Below are positions 24,730 to 33,840 of a stretch of DNA of 64,000 nt, in pieces. Within the stretch, counting starts at the first letter, position 1, and every line of letters begins with the position of its first letter. Origin of the DNA: an uncultured Victivallaceae bacterium (lineage in GTDB: Bacteria; Verrucomicrobiota; Lentisphaeria; Victivallales; Victivallaceae); contig CALXXL010000001.1 in the NCBI GenBank assembly GCA_944392655.1, forward strand, positions 186,001-250,000, read 5' to 3'. The position numbers were made by a program, and so were the translations under genes. The notes under the pieces were generated by a model. That model saw only the letters and a list, made by a program, of their open reading frames with translations. It was not told the origin of the DNA and ran no database searches.

Positions 24730-25316
24730 TTTTTGTATTGGACAACTTTGATTCTTTTACTTATAACATCGTGCAGTATCTTCAGCAGCTTGGCTGCGAG
24801 GTGGTAGTGCGGCGAAACAATGCGGTAACGGTGGATGAGGTTATAGCGATGAATCCGGAAGCGATTGTGCTGTCGCCCGGTCCTGGTCGTCCGGAGAAGG
24901 CGGGGATAATGCTGGAACTGATCGACCGGGTAAAGGGGCGGATACCGTTACTGGGGATCTGCCTTGGGCATCAGGCGATTGGTCTGGCGTTTGGCGGCAA
25001 GGTGGTAGGCGCGAAGAAGATCATGCACGGCAAGATTTCGGAGATTACGCATGACGGGAAAGGTGTATTTGCCGGACTTGCTTCGCCGTTAAAGGTGGTG
25101 CGTTATCACTCGCTGGCGGTGGATCGCGAGAGTCTGCCGGCGGAGCTGGAAATATCGGCGCAGGCGGAGGATGGTGAAATCATGGCGATGCGTCACCGGG
25201 AACTGCCGATAGAGTCGCTGCAATATCATCCGGAGTCGATATTGTCGTCGGGCGGCAAGCGTCAGCTGGCGAATTTCCTCAAGCTGGCGGCGGATTTCCG
25301 CGGGGAGGTGCGTTAA
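24726..25316 (+). CDS. trpG: Anthranilate synthase glutamine amidotransferase
   Basis: 196 residues, class I amidotransferase. DNFDSFTYNIVQYL at the N-terminus, LSPGPGRPE, the nucleophile Cys in GICLGHQAI, and the His-Glu pair in YHPESIL. Supplies ammonia to TrpE; may also serve para-aminobenzoate synthesis in some bacteria. Overlaps trpE by 4 bases and is 1 base from trpD. Confidence 0.96.
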   Translation: MIFVLDNFDSFTYNIVQYLQQLGCEVVVRRNNAVTVDEVIAMNPEAIVLSPGPGRPEKAGIMLELIDRVKGRIPLLGICLGHQAIGLAFGGKVVGAKKIMHGKISEITHDGKGVFAGLASPLKVVRYHSLAVDRESLPAELEISAQAEDGEIMAMRHRELPIESLQYHPESILSSGGKRQLANFLKLAADFRGEVR

Positions 25317-25317
25317 G

Positions 25318-26331
25318 ATGCTGCGTCGTTTCATAAACAAGCTGCTTGGCGGGCGCAACCTCTCGGCGCAGGAGATGGAGGAGGCGTTCACGGTTCTTAC
25401 TGGCGGCAAGGTGTCGCATGTACAGATCGGTGCATTTCTGGTCATGCTGGAGAAGCAGGGGATTACCTTTGACGAACTGGCGGGTGCGGCGCGGATGATG
25501 CGCCGTGCGGCGGCGTTTATCGACTGTGGCCAACGGGATGTAGTGGATGTGGTTGGTACAGGTGGAGACCGTTCAAACAGCTTCAATATTTCGACTACAT
25601 CGGCATTTGTGGCGGCGGGCGCCGGTGTACCGATGGCGAAACACGGGAACCGTGCGGCGACGAGCAAGTGCGGGGCGGCGGATGTTTTAGCGGAGCTTGG
25701 GGTGAATCTTGATGCTCCGGCGGAGGTGGTGGAGAATGCGATAACCGAACATGGAATCGGTTTTCTCTATGCGCCGAAGATGCACCCGGTGATGGCGAAG
25801 ATGAAGGTGGTGCGTCACGAGCTGGGCATTCCGACGATTTTCAATTTGCTTGGTCCCCTGACCAATCCTGCGGGAGCGCGCAGTCAGGTTATCGGGGTCT
25901 ATTCTCCGCGCCTGACGGAGCTTTTTGCGGCGGCGTTGCGTGAACTTGGCAGCCGCCGGGCGATGGTGGTGCATGGTATGGACGGGCTGGATGAGATCAG
26001 CAGTTGTGCGCCGACGCGGGTTTCGGAGTTGAAGGATGGGGAGATCCGCACCTACGAGCTTCTGCCGGAGATGTTTATAAGTCAGAGTTACAACCGTGGT
26101 GAACTGATTGGCGGTGATGCGGCGGTGAATGCGGATATTCTGCGTTCGATATTGAATGGGCGCGAACAGGGGGCGAAACGTGCGGTAGTGCTGTTGAATG
26201 CCGGAGCGGTAATTTACGTTGCGGGATTGGCGGCTGATCTGCGTGAAGGGGTACGCATGGCGGCGGAGTCGATAGATTCGGGAGCGGCGGCGAAGAAACT
26301 CAATGAGCTTATCGAGGTGACCAATGGCTGA
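25318..26331 (+). CDS. trpD: Anthranilate phosphoribosyltransferase
   Basis: 337 residues. PRPP/anthranilate motifs GTGGDRSNSFNIST and KHGNRAATSKCGAADVLAELG, plus the typical C-terminal VLLNAGAVIYVAG. Adds phosphoribose to anthranilate. Overlaps trpC by 8 bases. Confidence 0.97.
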   Translation: MLRRFINKLLGGRNLSAQEMEEAFTVLTGGKVSHVQIGAFLVMLEKQGITFDELAGAARMMRRAAAFIDCGQRDVVDVVGTGGDRSNSFNISTTSAFVAAGAGVPMAKHGNRAATSKCGAADVLAELGVNLDAPAEVVENAITEHGIGFLYAPKMHPVMAKMKVVRHELGIPTIFNLLGPLTNPAGARSQVIGVYSPRLTELFAAALRELGSRRAMVVHGMDGLDEISSCAPTRVSELKDGEIRTYELLPEMFISQSYNRGELIGGDAAVNADILRSILNGREQGAKRAVVLLNAGAVIYVAGLAADLREGVRMAAESIDSGAAAKKLNELIEVTNG

Positions 26332-27118
26332 GGATATACTGGAAAAGATCGTTGCGCCGTTAAAAGAGAGTCTGGCGGCGGAAAAGGTGCGTTTTCCGCA
26401 ACCGGAATTGGAAAAGCTGTGCGATAAGCTGCCGGAGAACCGGCGCAGTTTCAAGCGGTCGATCACGCGTAACAGTGGACGGATCCGGGTGATAGCGGAG
26501 TTGAAGAAGGCGTCGCCGAGCAAAGGGGTTATCCGGCTGGATCTTCCGGTGAGCAAGCTGGCGTGCGAGCTTGAACAGTCGGGCGCGGCGGCTCTGTCGG
26601 TGCTGACGGAGACCAACTTTTTTCTGGGGTGCCGTGAGAATCTCATGACCGCATACGCGGCAACAGAGCATATTCCGGTTTTGCGCAAAGACTTTATAGT
26701 GGACGAATACCAGATTTTCCAGGCGAAGCTGTGGGGTGCGAGCGCGGTACTGCTGATTGCGGCGTTGCTGCCGGAACCGGAACTGAAGGCATATATCGGT
26801 CTGGCGCACGGGTTGGGCATGGATGCCCTGTGCGAGGCGCACAATATGCAGGAGGTGGAAAAGCTGTTGTCCTGCGGTGCGGATATAGTAGGGGTAAACG
26901 CCCGGAACCTGCGTGATTTTTCGACTTCAGCGGCGGGAGCGGCGGCGATTATAGAACAGCTGCCTGCGGGTGTGGTCAAGGTGGCAGAGAGTGCAATTAT
27001 TACAAGCGGAGATTTAGCGAATGCGGAAGCGGCGGGTGCGGATGCGGCGCTGATCGGAGAAGCATTGATGCGTTATCCGCATCCGGGGGAAAGGTTGAAA
27101 GAGCTTTATGGAGATTAA
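26324..27118 (+). CDS. trpC: Indole-3-glycerol phosphate synthase
   Basis: 264 residues, TIM barrel. VIAELKKASPSKG (catalytic Glu and Lys), LRKDFIVDEYQI, GVNARNLRDFS, and VAESAI near the end. Converts CdRP to indole-3-glycerol phosphate. Monofunctional, with trpF as a separate gene starting 11 bases before its stop. Confidence 0.97.
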   Translation: MAEDILEKIVAPLKESLAAEKVRFPQPELEKLCDKLPENRRSFKRSITRNSGRIRVIAELKKASPSKGVIRLDLPVSKLACELEQSGAAALSVLTETNFFLGCRENLMTAYAATEHIPVLRKDFIVDEYQIFQAKLWGASAVLLIAALLPEPELKAYIGLAHGLGMDALCEAHNMQEVEKLLSCGADIVGVNARNLRDFSTSAAGAAAIIEQLPAGVVKVAESAIITSGDLANAEAAGADAALIGEALMRYPHPGERLKELYGD

Positions 27119-27722
27119 GATTTGCGGACTCACCCGTCCGGAGGACGCGGCCTTGGCGGCGGAGTTGGGGGCGGACTACTCAGGGGTGGTCTTGTACCCG
27201 GGGTCGCCGCGTGGAGTTGGAGTTGAGCAGGCGGCGGCGATATTTGCCGCGGCTGGGAGTGCATTGCGGGTCGGTGTTTTTGTCCGTCCGGGGATCGAAC
27301 TTCTGGATGAGGCGGTGGAAAAGGCCGGATTGAATGTAATCCAGCTGCACGGCGGTGAGAGTTATGAATATATAAATGAAGTAAAAGAACGTTTTCCGGG
27401 TTGCCTGGTCTGGGCGGCGCGGCACATAGCGGATGCTGATGAGATCGAGTCGGCTTTGAGTTGTCCGGCGGACCGGCTGGTGCTGGATGCGGCGAACGGT
27501 GGTTCGGGCATGGTATGCGACTGGTCATTGGCGGCGCGGGTTGCGGCGGCGCGTCCGGTGATGCTGGCCGGCGGTTTGAACGCCGGCAATATAGCGGAAG
27601 CGGTGAAATCGGTCAATCCGTTCGGGGTTGATCTCTCCTCCGGAGTGGAATCGGGGGAAAAAGGAATAAAAAGTCACATTAAACTTAAAGAAATATTTAA
27701 CATATTGAGGGAAATAAGATGA
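27108..27722 (+). CDS. trpF: Phosphoribosylanthranilate isomerase
   Basis: 204 residues. [11 protein letters not shown] (catalytic Cys) at the N-terminus, VIQLHGGE in the middle, [10 protein letters not shown] and [16 protein letters not shown] at the C-terminus. Overlaps trpC by 11 bases and trpB by 4 (ATGA). Confidence 0.96.
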   Translation: MEIKICGLTRPEDAALAAELGADYSGVVLYPGSPRGVGVEQAAAIFAAAGSALRVGVFVRPGIELLDEAVEKAGLNVIQLHGGESYEYINEVKERFPGCLVWAARHIADADEIESALSCPADRLVLDAANGGSGMVCDWSLAARVAAARPVMLAGGLNAGNIAEAVKSVNPFGVDLSSGVESGEKGIKSHIKLKEIFNILREIR

Positions 27723-28906
27723 AACACGAAACCCATTACGGTATTTACGGCGGCCAGTATGTGGCCGAAACGCTGCTGCCGACGCTGCACGAGGTGGAGG
27801 CGGCTTATGATGAAGCGATGAGCGATCCTGAGTTTCACCGTGAATTGAATGATCTGTTAAAAGATTACGTCGGGCGTCAGTCGCCATTGTATCATGCAAA
27901 GCGTCTCTCGGCATATCTTGGTGGAGCGCAGATCTATCTCAAGCGTGAGGATTTGAATCACACGGGGGCGCACAAGATCAACAGTGCGTTGGCGCAGGCT
28001 TTGCTGGCGCGCCGGATGGGTAAGACGCGGTTGATTGCGGAGACGGGTGCAGGGATGCACGGGGTGGCGACGGCCACGGTGGCGGCGCTTTTCGGGATGC
28101 AGTGCGACGTATTCATGGGTGCGGTTGATATCGCGCGTCAGGCGCCGAATGTGGAGCGGATGAAGGTTCTTGGGGCGAATGTGATTTCGGTAAGTTCCGG
28201 CTCTGCCACGCTGAAGGATGCGATGAATGAGGCGATCCGCGACTGGGTTGCCACGAGTGAATACACCTTTTACATTATTGGCACGGTTGCCGGACCGCAC
28301 CCGTATCCCATGATGGTCAAGGAGTTTCAGAGTGTTATCGGGCGGGAAACGCGGGAGCAGATTCTGGCGAAGACGGGGCGTCTGCCGGATGAGGTGATCG
28401 CCTGTGTCGGCGGCGGCAGCAATGCGATGGGTATGTTTGCCGGATTTCTTCAGGATGAATCGGTAAAACTTACTGGCGTTGAGGCTGGTGGTGATGGAGT
28501 GGAAACCGGCCGTCATGCGGCGAGCATCAATGGCGGTGAAGTTGGTGTTCTGCACGGGAGCAAGAGTTATCTCTTGCAGACCGGGGATGGTCAGATAGTT
28601 GAGGCCTACTCAGTCTCGGCCGGTCTGGATTACCCTGGGGTTGGACCGGAACACTGTTATTTAGCTGATACTGGCCGGGCGAAGTACGAGGTGATCAACG
28701 ATAGTGAAGCGGTAGCGGCGTTTGATCTGCTGAGCAGGATGGAGGGGATCATTCCGGCGTTGGAATCGAGTCATGCGATTGCGCAGGCGGTCAAGAGTGC
28801 GCCGGGCTATTCTCCGGATGGAATTATTGTGGTATGCCTCTCCGGGCGTGGTGACAAGGATATGGACAATGTAAAGAGCTATAAAGAAAGGGCGGGTTTG
28901 AAATAA
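27719..28906 (+). CDS. trpB: Tryptophan synthase beta chain
   Basis: 395 residues. PLP lysine in the [14 protein letters not shown] motif, phosphate loop [25 protein letters not shown], and the C-terminal [10 protein letters not shown]. Condenses indole with serine. In the ETGAGxHG motif the usual Gln is Met here (the Gln of ETGAGQHG in E. coli TrpB); the catalytic Glu is kept. TAA overlaps the trpA ATG by one base. Confidence 0.97.
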   Translation: MKHETHYGIYGGQYVAETLLPTLHEVEAAYDEAMSDPEFHRELNDLLKDYVGRQSPLYHAKRLSAYLGGAQIYLKREDLNHTGAHKINSALAQALLARRMGKTRLIAETGAGMHGVATATVAALFGMQCDVFMGAVDIARQAPNVERMKVLGANVISVSSGSATLKDAMNEAIRDWVATSEYTFYIIGTVAGPHPYPMMVKEFQSVIGRETREQILAKTGRLPDEVIACVGGGSNAMGMFAGFLQDESVKLTGVEAGGDGVETGRHAASINGGEVGVLHGSKSYLLQTGDGQIVEAYSVSAGLDYPGVGPEHCYLADTGRAKYEVINDSEAVAAFDLLSRMEGIIPALESSHAIAQAVKSAPGYSPDGIIVVCLSGRGDKDMDNVKSYKERAGLK

Positions 28907-29709
28907 TGGACAGATTTGAAGCGGTATTTGAGCGTTGCCGGAGGGAGAACCGTAAAGCACTGGTAGTGTATATGACGGTCGGGTTGCCGGATGCGGATCA
29001 TGCGGAGGAGCTGTTGTGCGGTTTGATCGAATCGGGGGCGGACATAATTGAACTTGGTGTGCCGTTTTCGGATCCGACGGCGGATGGAGCGGCGATCCAG
29101 GCGGCGGGTCAGCTGGCATTGGCGCAGGGGATCAATCTGGAGAAGATCTTTGCGATAGCCGGACGTGTGCGTGCGCGTTATCCTGAGACGCCTTTAATAC
29201 TTTTCAGTTACTACAATGTAATATTCCACTATGGACTGGAGGCGGCGGCTGCGGCGATGAAGAGTTGCGGTATCGACGGGGTTCTGACGGTGGATCTGCC
29301 GTTGGAGGAACGGGATGAATTTCTTCCTGTGTGTGAGAAATACGGTATAGCCTTTATTCCGTTGCTCTCTCCGGCGACTGGTGATGAACGTGCGGAGGCG
29401 ATATTGCGCGGTATGCGTGGTTTTGCCTACTGCATCACGTTGCGCGGTGTGACGGGTGCGCGTGAGTCGCTGCCGGCGGAGCTGGGGGACGAACTGCGTC
29501 GATTCAAACGTCTGGCCGGGGATCTGCCGGTAGCGGCGGGTTTTGGTATTTCGTCGGGGAAGATGGCGAAAGATGCGGCGTGTTATGCGGATGCGGTGGT
29601 AGTTGGCAGTGCGGCGGTCAAGCTGGTCACTGGAGCGGTGGATGGGGCGTCAGGAATCAGTGCCGCCTGTAAATTTGTTAAAGAACTGGCGCAGGCGTTG
29701 CGTGGGTGA
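28906..29709 (+). CDS. trpA: Tryptophan synthase alpha chain
   Basis: 267 residues. Catalytic Glu and Asp in IIELGVPFSDPTADG, with Ala where Pro usually follows (DGP). GVLTVDLPLEE and the C-terminal GFGISSG and VVGSAAVKLV phosphate-binding loops are present. Cleaves indole-3-glycerol phosphate to indole. Last gene of the operon; it ends 1 base before a convergent lipoprotein gene and no terminator hairpin is visible there. Confidence 0.96.
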   Translation: MDRFEAVFERCRRENRKALVVYMTVGLPDADHAEELLCGLIESGADIIELGVPFSDPTADGAAIQAAGQLALAQGINLEKIFAIAGRVRARYPETPLILFSYYNVIFHYGLEAAAAAMKSCGIDGVLTVDLPLEERDEFLPVCEKYGIAFIPLLSPATGDERAEAILRGMRGFAYCITLRGVTGARESLPAELGDELRRFKRLAGDLPVAAGFGISSGKMAKDAACYADAVVVGSAAVKLVTGAVDGASGISAACKFVKELAQALRG

Positions 29710-29710
29710 A

Positions 29711-30148
29711 TTACTGTGTCAGGGAGACTTTTTTTGAGAAGATCTGCTTATCCTGATGATCTTTGGGGAAGCATTGCATTTCCCACTCAAGTATAGAGGA
29801 AGAGTTTCTTGAGAGGTTGGAACGCAGGATATATTCTCCATTTTCTCTGACGATATTGAGCCGGATGACATCGGATGCATAGCGCACGGTGTCGCCGGCC
29901 ATTTTTTCTGCCATCTGATTATTGGCTTTTATTTCGATGGTGGCTTCAGCCGGCACGGTTCCGAGCATAGCGAAGCTGAAAGAGTCGGTCATTAAGTTAA
30001 TTGCCTTTCTGGCGGAGTAGTTCTCTTTTTCCGTCACCTCGAACTGAACGATATCGCCTTTTGGCGGTTCGCCATCCGGGATGGAGCTGCAACCGGCTGC
30101 GGCAGCAGCGGCGATAATGAAAACGACATGGGATAATTTCATAGACAT
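29711..30148 (-). CDS. Small lipoprotein of unknown function
   Basis: 145 residues with a lipobox AAAGC (Cys about 20). The segment NYSARKAINLMTDSF is weakly reminiscent of LpoB/CsgG-like lipoproteins, but that is a guess. Convergent to trpA, with 1 base between them. Ribosome region AAAGAG before the ATG. Confidence 0.7.
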   Translation of the reverse strand: MSMKLSHVVFIIAAAAAAGCSSIPDGEPPKGDIVQFEVTEKENYSARKAINLMTDSFSFAMLGTVPAEATIEIKANNQMAEKMAGDTVRYASDVIRLNIVRENGEYILRSNLSRNSSSILEWEMQCFPKDHQDKQIFSKKVSLTQ

Positions 30149-30226
30149 AACTCTTTTCTTTTTCAGAAAAATAGGTTAAAAAAAAGTTTTTTCAAACGCG
30201 AACAGTCAAAAAAGGGCTGAAAAAAA

Positions 30227-30255
30227 TTGCCGAACCGTCGTATTGGTGCTAATTT
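30227..30255 (+). promoter_or_regulatory. Weak promoter candidate for the LCAT-like gene
   Basis: TTGCCG (30227-30232), 17 bases and TAATTT (30250-30255); the gap is AT-rich and bears no other candidate on this strand. Confidence 0.3.
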
Positions 30256-30285
30256 AAGTTTAACAACAAAATTGGAAAGGCAGTT

Positions 30286-31734
30286 ATGTTCAGGATATTT
30301 CCGGGGGTAGTGGTATTTATTATGGTTTTGTCTGGTTGTGCGGGAGATTCGGCTACCGGGTCCTATGATTCGATGCGTCTTTTTGTGGACTCTATGCCCG
30401 GCAGTATGGCGATGCGTCTGGCGGAGTACGAGGGGCCGGAGCGTCATCCGGTGATAGTGATACATGGTTTGCTGGGAGCAAAGCTGATGAACCGTGACAC
30501 GGGGCGTATGGTCTGGGGGGAATTTTCGCGCCGTTCGTTTGATGATGAATTCATGCGTTCAATCAGTCATCCGATGCGTCCCGGCGTGCCGTTGAAGCAC
30601 ATCCATGACAACATAGTTCCTGCCGGTCTTTTAAAGTCGGCGGAGATCAAATTTCTGGGGATAAAGTTTGAGCGTCCCGGTTACGGTAATCTTATAGACA
30701 TACTCAAATCGGCGGGTTACGCGCTGGACGGCGAACCGTTGCCGGAGGGGAAGCACTACCATACGCTTTTCATATTCACCTACGACTGGCGGCGTGATCC
30801 GGTGGAGAATGCGGCGCGATTGGCGGATTTCATCCGGGAGAAGAGCGATCAAATGGCGAACATCTACCGTGCGCGCTACGGTTATAGTAAAGAGAAGGTG
30901 AAATTTGATATTATAGCGCACTCCATGGGGGGCTTGATCGCCCGTTACTATCTGATGTACGGCGGGGCGGATCTGCCGATGGATGACACACCGCCGCATC
31001 TGACCTGGGCTGGAGCGGATTACATTTCCAAGCTGGTTATAGTTGGAACTCCGAATGCGGGTTATCTGGATACGGTTATAGAGATGACTGGTGGACTTTC
31101 GGTGAGCAGTGCGGCGCCATTGATTCCGCCGGGAGTGGTATCGACGTTGCCGTCATATTACGCGATGCTTCCGGCAGCAGCGGCTGGTGGTGAGATAGTG
31201 GATGATGCGGGAAACAGGGTAGATATTTTCGACTATGACTTATGGGTAAGGAACCGCTGGGGGCTGGCGGATCCGGATGAGGATGATACGCTTGAACTGC
31301 TGTTGCCCGATGTGGAAACCGCGTCTGAGCGGCGTAAAATAGCGCTGGATCATCTGAAAAAGTGCCTTGCCCGCGGCCGTAATTTTGCGATAGCGATGGG
31401 GCAGGCGGTATCGGAGCCGGCTGGGGTAAGGCTGGCGTTGTTTGCCGGAGATGCGGTATCGACCCGTGCGCTGGCGCGGATCAAAGAGAGTGGCGGGCTT
31501 GAGGTGGAGAGTTTTGCCATAGGTGATGGCAAGGTTCTTGCTTCGAGTGCCCGTTACGACCGTTTTGATGGCGGTGGCTGGCAGTTGCATTACGATTCGC
31601 CGATAAAGTGGGAGAGTACGATCTACCTTCCTGCGGCGCACATGGGTATAACTGCGAGCAAGACCTTCGGTGCGAATCTTCTGGGCTTTCTGCTGTTGAC
31701 TTCGCCGGACAACTGGCGTGAATTCCGGGATTAG
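30286..31734 (+). CDS. LCAT-like alpha/beta hydrolase lipoprotein
   Basis: 482 residues with a lipobox VLSGC (Cys about 18). HGLLGAKLM (oxyanion-hole region of LCAT), FTYDWRRDP and the nucleophile elbow AHSMGGLIARYY give the lecithin:cholesterol acyltransferase/triacylglycerol lipase fold. Probably a cell-surface phospholipase or acyltransferase. The catalytic Ser is in AHSMGG; a candidate His is in PAAHMG near the C-terminus, as expected in LCAT families. GGAAAGG ribosome site. The stop overlaps the stop of a convergent pseudokinase gene by 4 bases. Confidence 0.8.
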   Translation: MFRIFPGVVVFIMVLSGCAGDSATGSYDSMRLFVDSMPGSMAMRLAEYEGPERHPVIVIHGLLGAKLMNRDTGRMVWGEFSRRSFDDEFMRSISHPMRPGVPLKHIHDNIVPAGLLKSAEIKFLGIKFERPGYGNLIDILKSAGYALDGEPLPEGKHYHTLFIFTYDWRRDPVENAARLADFIREKSDQMANIYRARYGYSKEKVKFDIIAHSMGGLIARYYLMYGGADLPMDDTPPHLTWAGADYISKLVIVGTPNAGYLDTVIEMTGGLSVSSAAPLIPPGVVSTLPSYYAMLPAAAAGGEIVDDAGNRVDIFDYDLWVRNRWGLADPDEDDTLELLLPDVETASERRKIALDHLKKCLARGRNFAIAMGQAVSEPAGVRLALFAGDAVSTRALARIKESGGLEVESFAIGDGKVLASSARYDRFDGGGWQLHYDSPIKWESTIYLPAAHMGITASKTFGANLLGFLLLTSPDNWREFRD

Positions 31735-32813
31735 TTGACGAGATAATCGTCCTGGAATTTAGCGATACCCTTCTGAATTTTCTGGGAGATGCGTGTAACG
31801 GTCTCCTGTACATTGCGTTTTCTGGCCATTTTTCCTGCGGCGTTGCGCAGAGCGGCTGCGGTTTCGTCGTGATCCGGGCGTTCTCCCGGGTTGGGGGCGA
31901 GCATGGCGCTTATGGTGTTAAACAGGGCGTCGTCGTGGAATGCGGCGAGATTTTTCATTGGTGGAATAGGGCTTTTCAGCTGCCGTTCAAGCAGATCCAG
32001 TTCGCTGGCTTCGTCGACATACCCCATGGGGTGGCGGTTGGTAAACAGCATAAAAAGTACCACTCCGATGCTGTATATATCGGCGGGGGCGGAGATCTCG
32101 TAATCGCGCAGGCGTTCCGGTGCGGCGAAGATGAATTCGTTCTGCGGCATAATTATATCCGGAGTAGCGTATTCCCGGGGGCGGAAATTAAGCAGTTTAA
32201 GTCGTCCCTCGTCGGAAAATACCAGGTGATCCGGAGCGATATTGCCGTGAGGCGCATTTTTTTCTTTATATGCGATTCCGAGCATTTCGACGACCTCGGC
32301 CATAGCGTTGAGGGCGACCAGCGGGTCGGTACGTTCGGCCGGATCCTCATTGAATTTGAGTTTGCCGCCCGGCAGTAGTTCCATCACTTTGAAATCTCTG
32401 TTATCGAGGAGACATGCGCGGTATATCTCCATGGTGTTCGGGTGTTCAACGGCGGTCTGGATCTGGGAGTCGAAATACAGCGCCCGTCTGGAGTGCTGGT
32501 TAAACGACTCATCCTCTTTGCTGACGCGTGGAATTTTTATTGCAACGGAACGGTCGAGCAGTGGATCCAGAGCCAGGTATACGCGTGCGGTGTCCGAAAC
32601 GGATATCCGGTCAAGCAACATATAATCGCCGAAAGGTCTTGGCACATGCAGTTCTGCGCCGCATCCGTCGCATTTGTATTCGCTGAAAGGGGTCATGCCG
32701 GAGAAAGAGACTCTTTTTCCGCACTGGCGGCAGCGGCAATACTCCTGCGGGGCGGATGTAATCTCGTTGCCGGGCAGATACAGTGGTGATTCGCTTGAGA
32801 AGAGTTGGTTCAT
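31731..32813 (-). CDS. Zinc-ribbon pseudokinase
   Basis: 360 residues. An N-terminal Cys-rich ribbon (Cys26, 28, 31, 48, 51) precedes a Hanks-type kinase fold: VAIK lysine Lys93, APE (231-233) and DIYSIGVVLF are intact, but the Gly loop is gone, HRDxKxxN reads HGNIAPDH (189-196) and DFG reads NFR (209-211). Loss of the catalytic Asp, the metal Asn and the DFG Asp argues for a pseudokinase. AAGGAG ribosome site. Convergent to the LCAT-like gene, 21 bases downstream of the WalJ-like gene. Confidence 0.85.
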   Translation of the reverse strand: MNQLFSSESPLYLPGNEITSAPQEYCRCRQCGKRVSFSGMTPFSEYKCDGCGAELHVPRPFGDYMLLDRISVSDTARVYLALDPLLDRSVAIKIPRVSKEDESFNQHSRRALYFDSQIQTAVEHPNTMEIYRACLLDNRDFKVMELLPGGKLKFNEDPAERTDPLVALNAMAEVVEMLGIAYKEKNAPHGNIAPDHLVFSDEGRLKLLNFRPREYATPDIIMPQNEFIFAAPERLRDYEISAPADIYSIGVVLFMLFTNRHPMGYVDEASELDLLERQLKSPIPPMKNLAAFHDDALFNTISAMLAPNPGERPDHDETAAALRNAAGKMARKRNVQETVTRISQKIQKGIAKFQDDYLVN

Positions 32814-32834
32814 AATAGCATCTCCTTTATCCGG

Positions 32835-33671
32835 TTACGAAACGTCGCAATTGGCCCATGCGAGGAGGTCCGGGTTATACTCTCTTATAGGAGTATTCTC
32901 CTGAATAATCAGTGGTTCATCCTGTATAGCGACATGAATTTTGATATCATTGCGTCCCATCAGACCGATAATTCTGGCGCACTCCTGAGCCGCGATGGAG
33001 TATGTATTGCATTCGCGGGAGACGTGAGCGAGTATAACGCTTCTGGTCTCGGCGGTTACGAGTTTAGCGAGCGCCTCGGCCGCGTCGCGGTTATTGAGGT
33101 GTCCTGAAGCGCTGAGAATTCTCCGTTTCAGGTTGTATGTGCGGTTGGAATTTTTAAGCATTTCCAGGTCGTAATTACTCTCCCATACAATGGTATTGCA
33201 TCCGGTCATAGCTTCGACGACGTTTCTGGATACGATACCCAGGTCGGTAGCCATACCTATTTTTGATTCACCGTTGCTGATAACGAACCCGACTGGTTCT
33301 ACCGCGTCGTGCATAACCGGAAAGGTTTTAATATTGAATCCGCACAAAAGGAACGAGTCTCCCGGGGAAAATATTTTAAATCTGGCTGGCAGTTTCTGTT
33401 TCTGTTTAAGATAATTTGCGGTTCCTGCGGAGAGGCACACGGGTATATTCATGGTATCGCAGAAGACCTTGATGCCCTTGACATGGTCGTCATGCTCATG
33501 AGTTACGAGTACGGCCTGAATGGACTCCGGCTTAATTCCGGCGATCTCCATCCGCCGCAGCAGCTCTTTACGGCTGAATCCGGCGTCGACCATAATATTC
33601 AACCCTTTGCAGCCGAAGACGAACGCATTGCCTCTGCTGCCGGAGCCAAGCGCAGTAATATTGATACTCAT
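32835..33671 (-). CDS. Metallo-beta-lactamase-fold hydrolase (WalJ/YycJ-like)
   Basis: About 278 residues from ATG 33671, placed by GGGAG; a TTG 9 bases upstream sits inside the ribosome-site spacing and is rejected. LGSGSRGNAFVF at the N-terminus and THEHDDHVKG (metal ligands) place it in the MBL fold; GSGSRGN plus GHLNN near the C-terminus resembles YycJ/WalJ exonuclease-like proteins. Cytoplasmic, likely a phosphodiesterase or nuclease. Confidence 0.8.
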   Translation of the reverse strand: MSINITALGSGSRGNAFVFGCKGLNIMVDAGFSRKELLRRMEIAGIKPESIQAVLVTHEHDDHVKGIKVFCDTMNIPVCLSAGTANYLKQKQKLPARFKIFSPGDSFLLCGFNIKTFPVMHDAVEPVGFVISNGESKIGMATDLGIVSRNVVEAMTGCNTIVWESNYDLEMLKNSNRTYNLKRRILSASGHLNNRDAAEALAKLVTAETRSVILAHVSRECNTYSIAAQECARIIGLMGRNDIKIHVAIQDEPLIIQENTPIREYNPDLLAWANCDVS

Positions 33672-33775
33672 AAAAATCAAACTCCCGATTAGAATAAATT
33701 TAACTCACCGGGGCAGGTTTTTCAAGGGTACCCGCGGTAAAAAAATGTCATAGTGTAGTGAGGTAATGGAAGTGG

Positions 33776-33803
33776 TTGCAAGAATTGAAATCCGGTTTAT
33801 ATT
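33776..33803 (+). promoter_or_regulatory. Putative rpoN promoter
   Basis: TTGCAA (33776-33781), 16 bases, TATATT (33798-33803), about 38 bases upstream of the GTG start of rpoN. Confidence 0.5.
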
Positions 33804-33840
33804 ATAAAAAAGGCATAGAAAAAACGGGGATAACAGAGAC

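Noticed and set aside
25687-26979. Long minus-strand frame (430 residues) across trpD/trpC
   Set aside because: Fully overlaps two well-identified genes; its composition is a mirror of their codon use and it has no recognisable domain.
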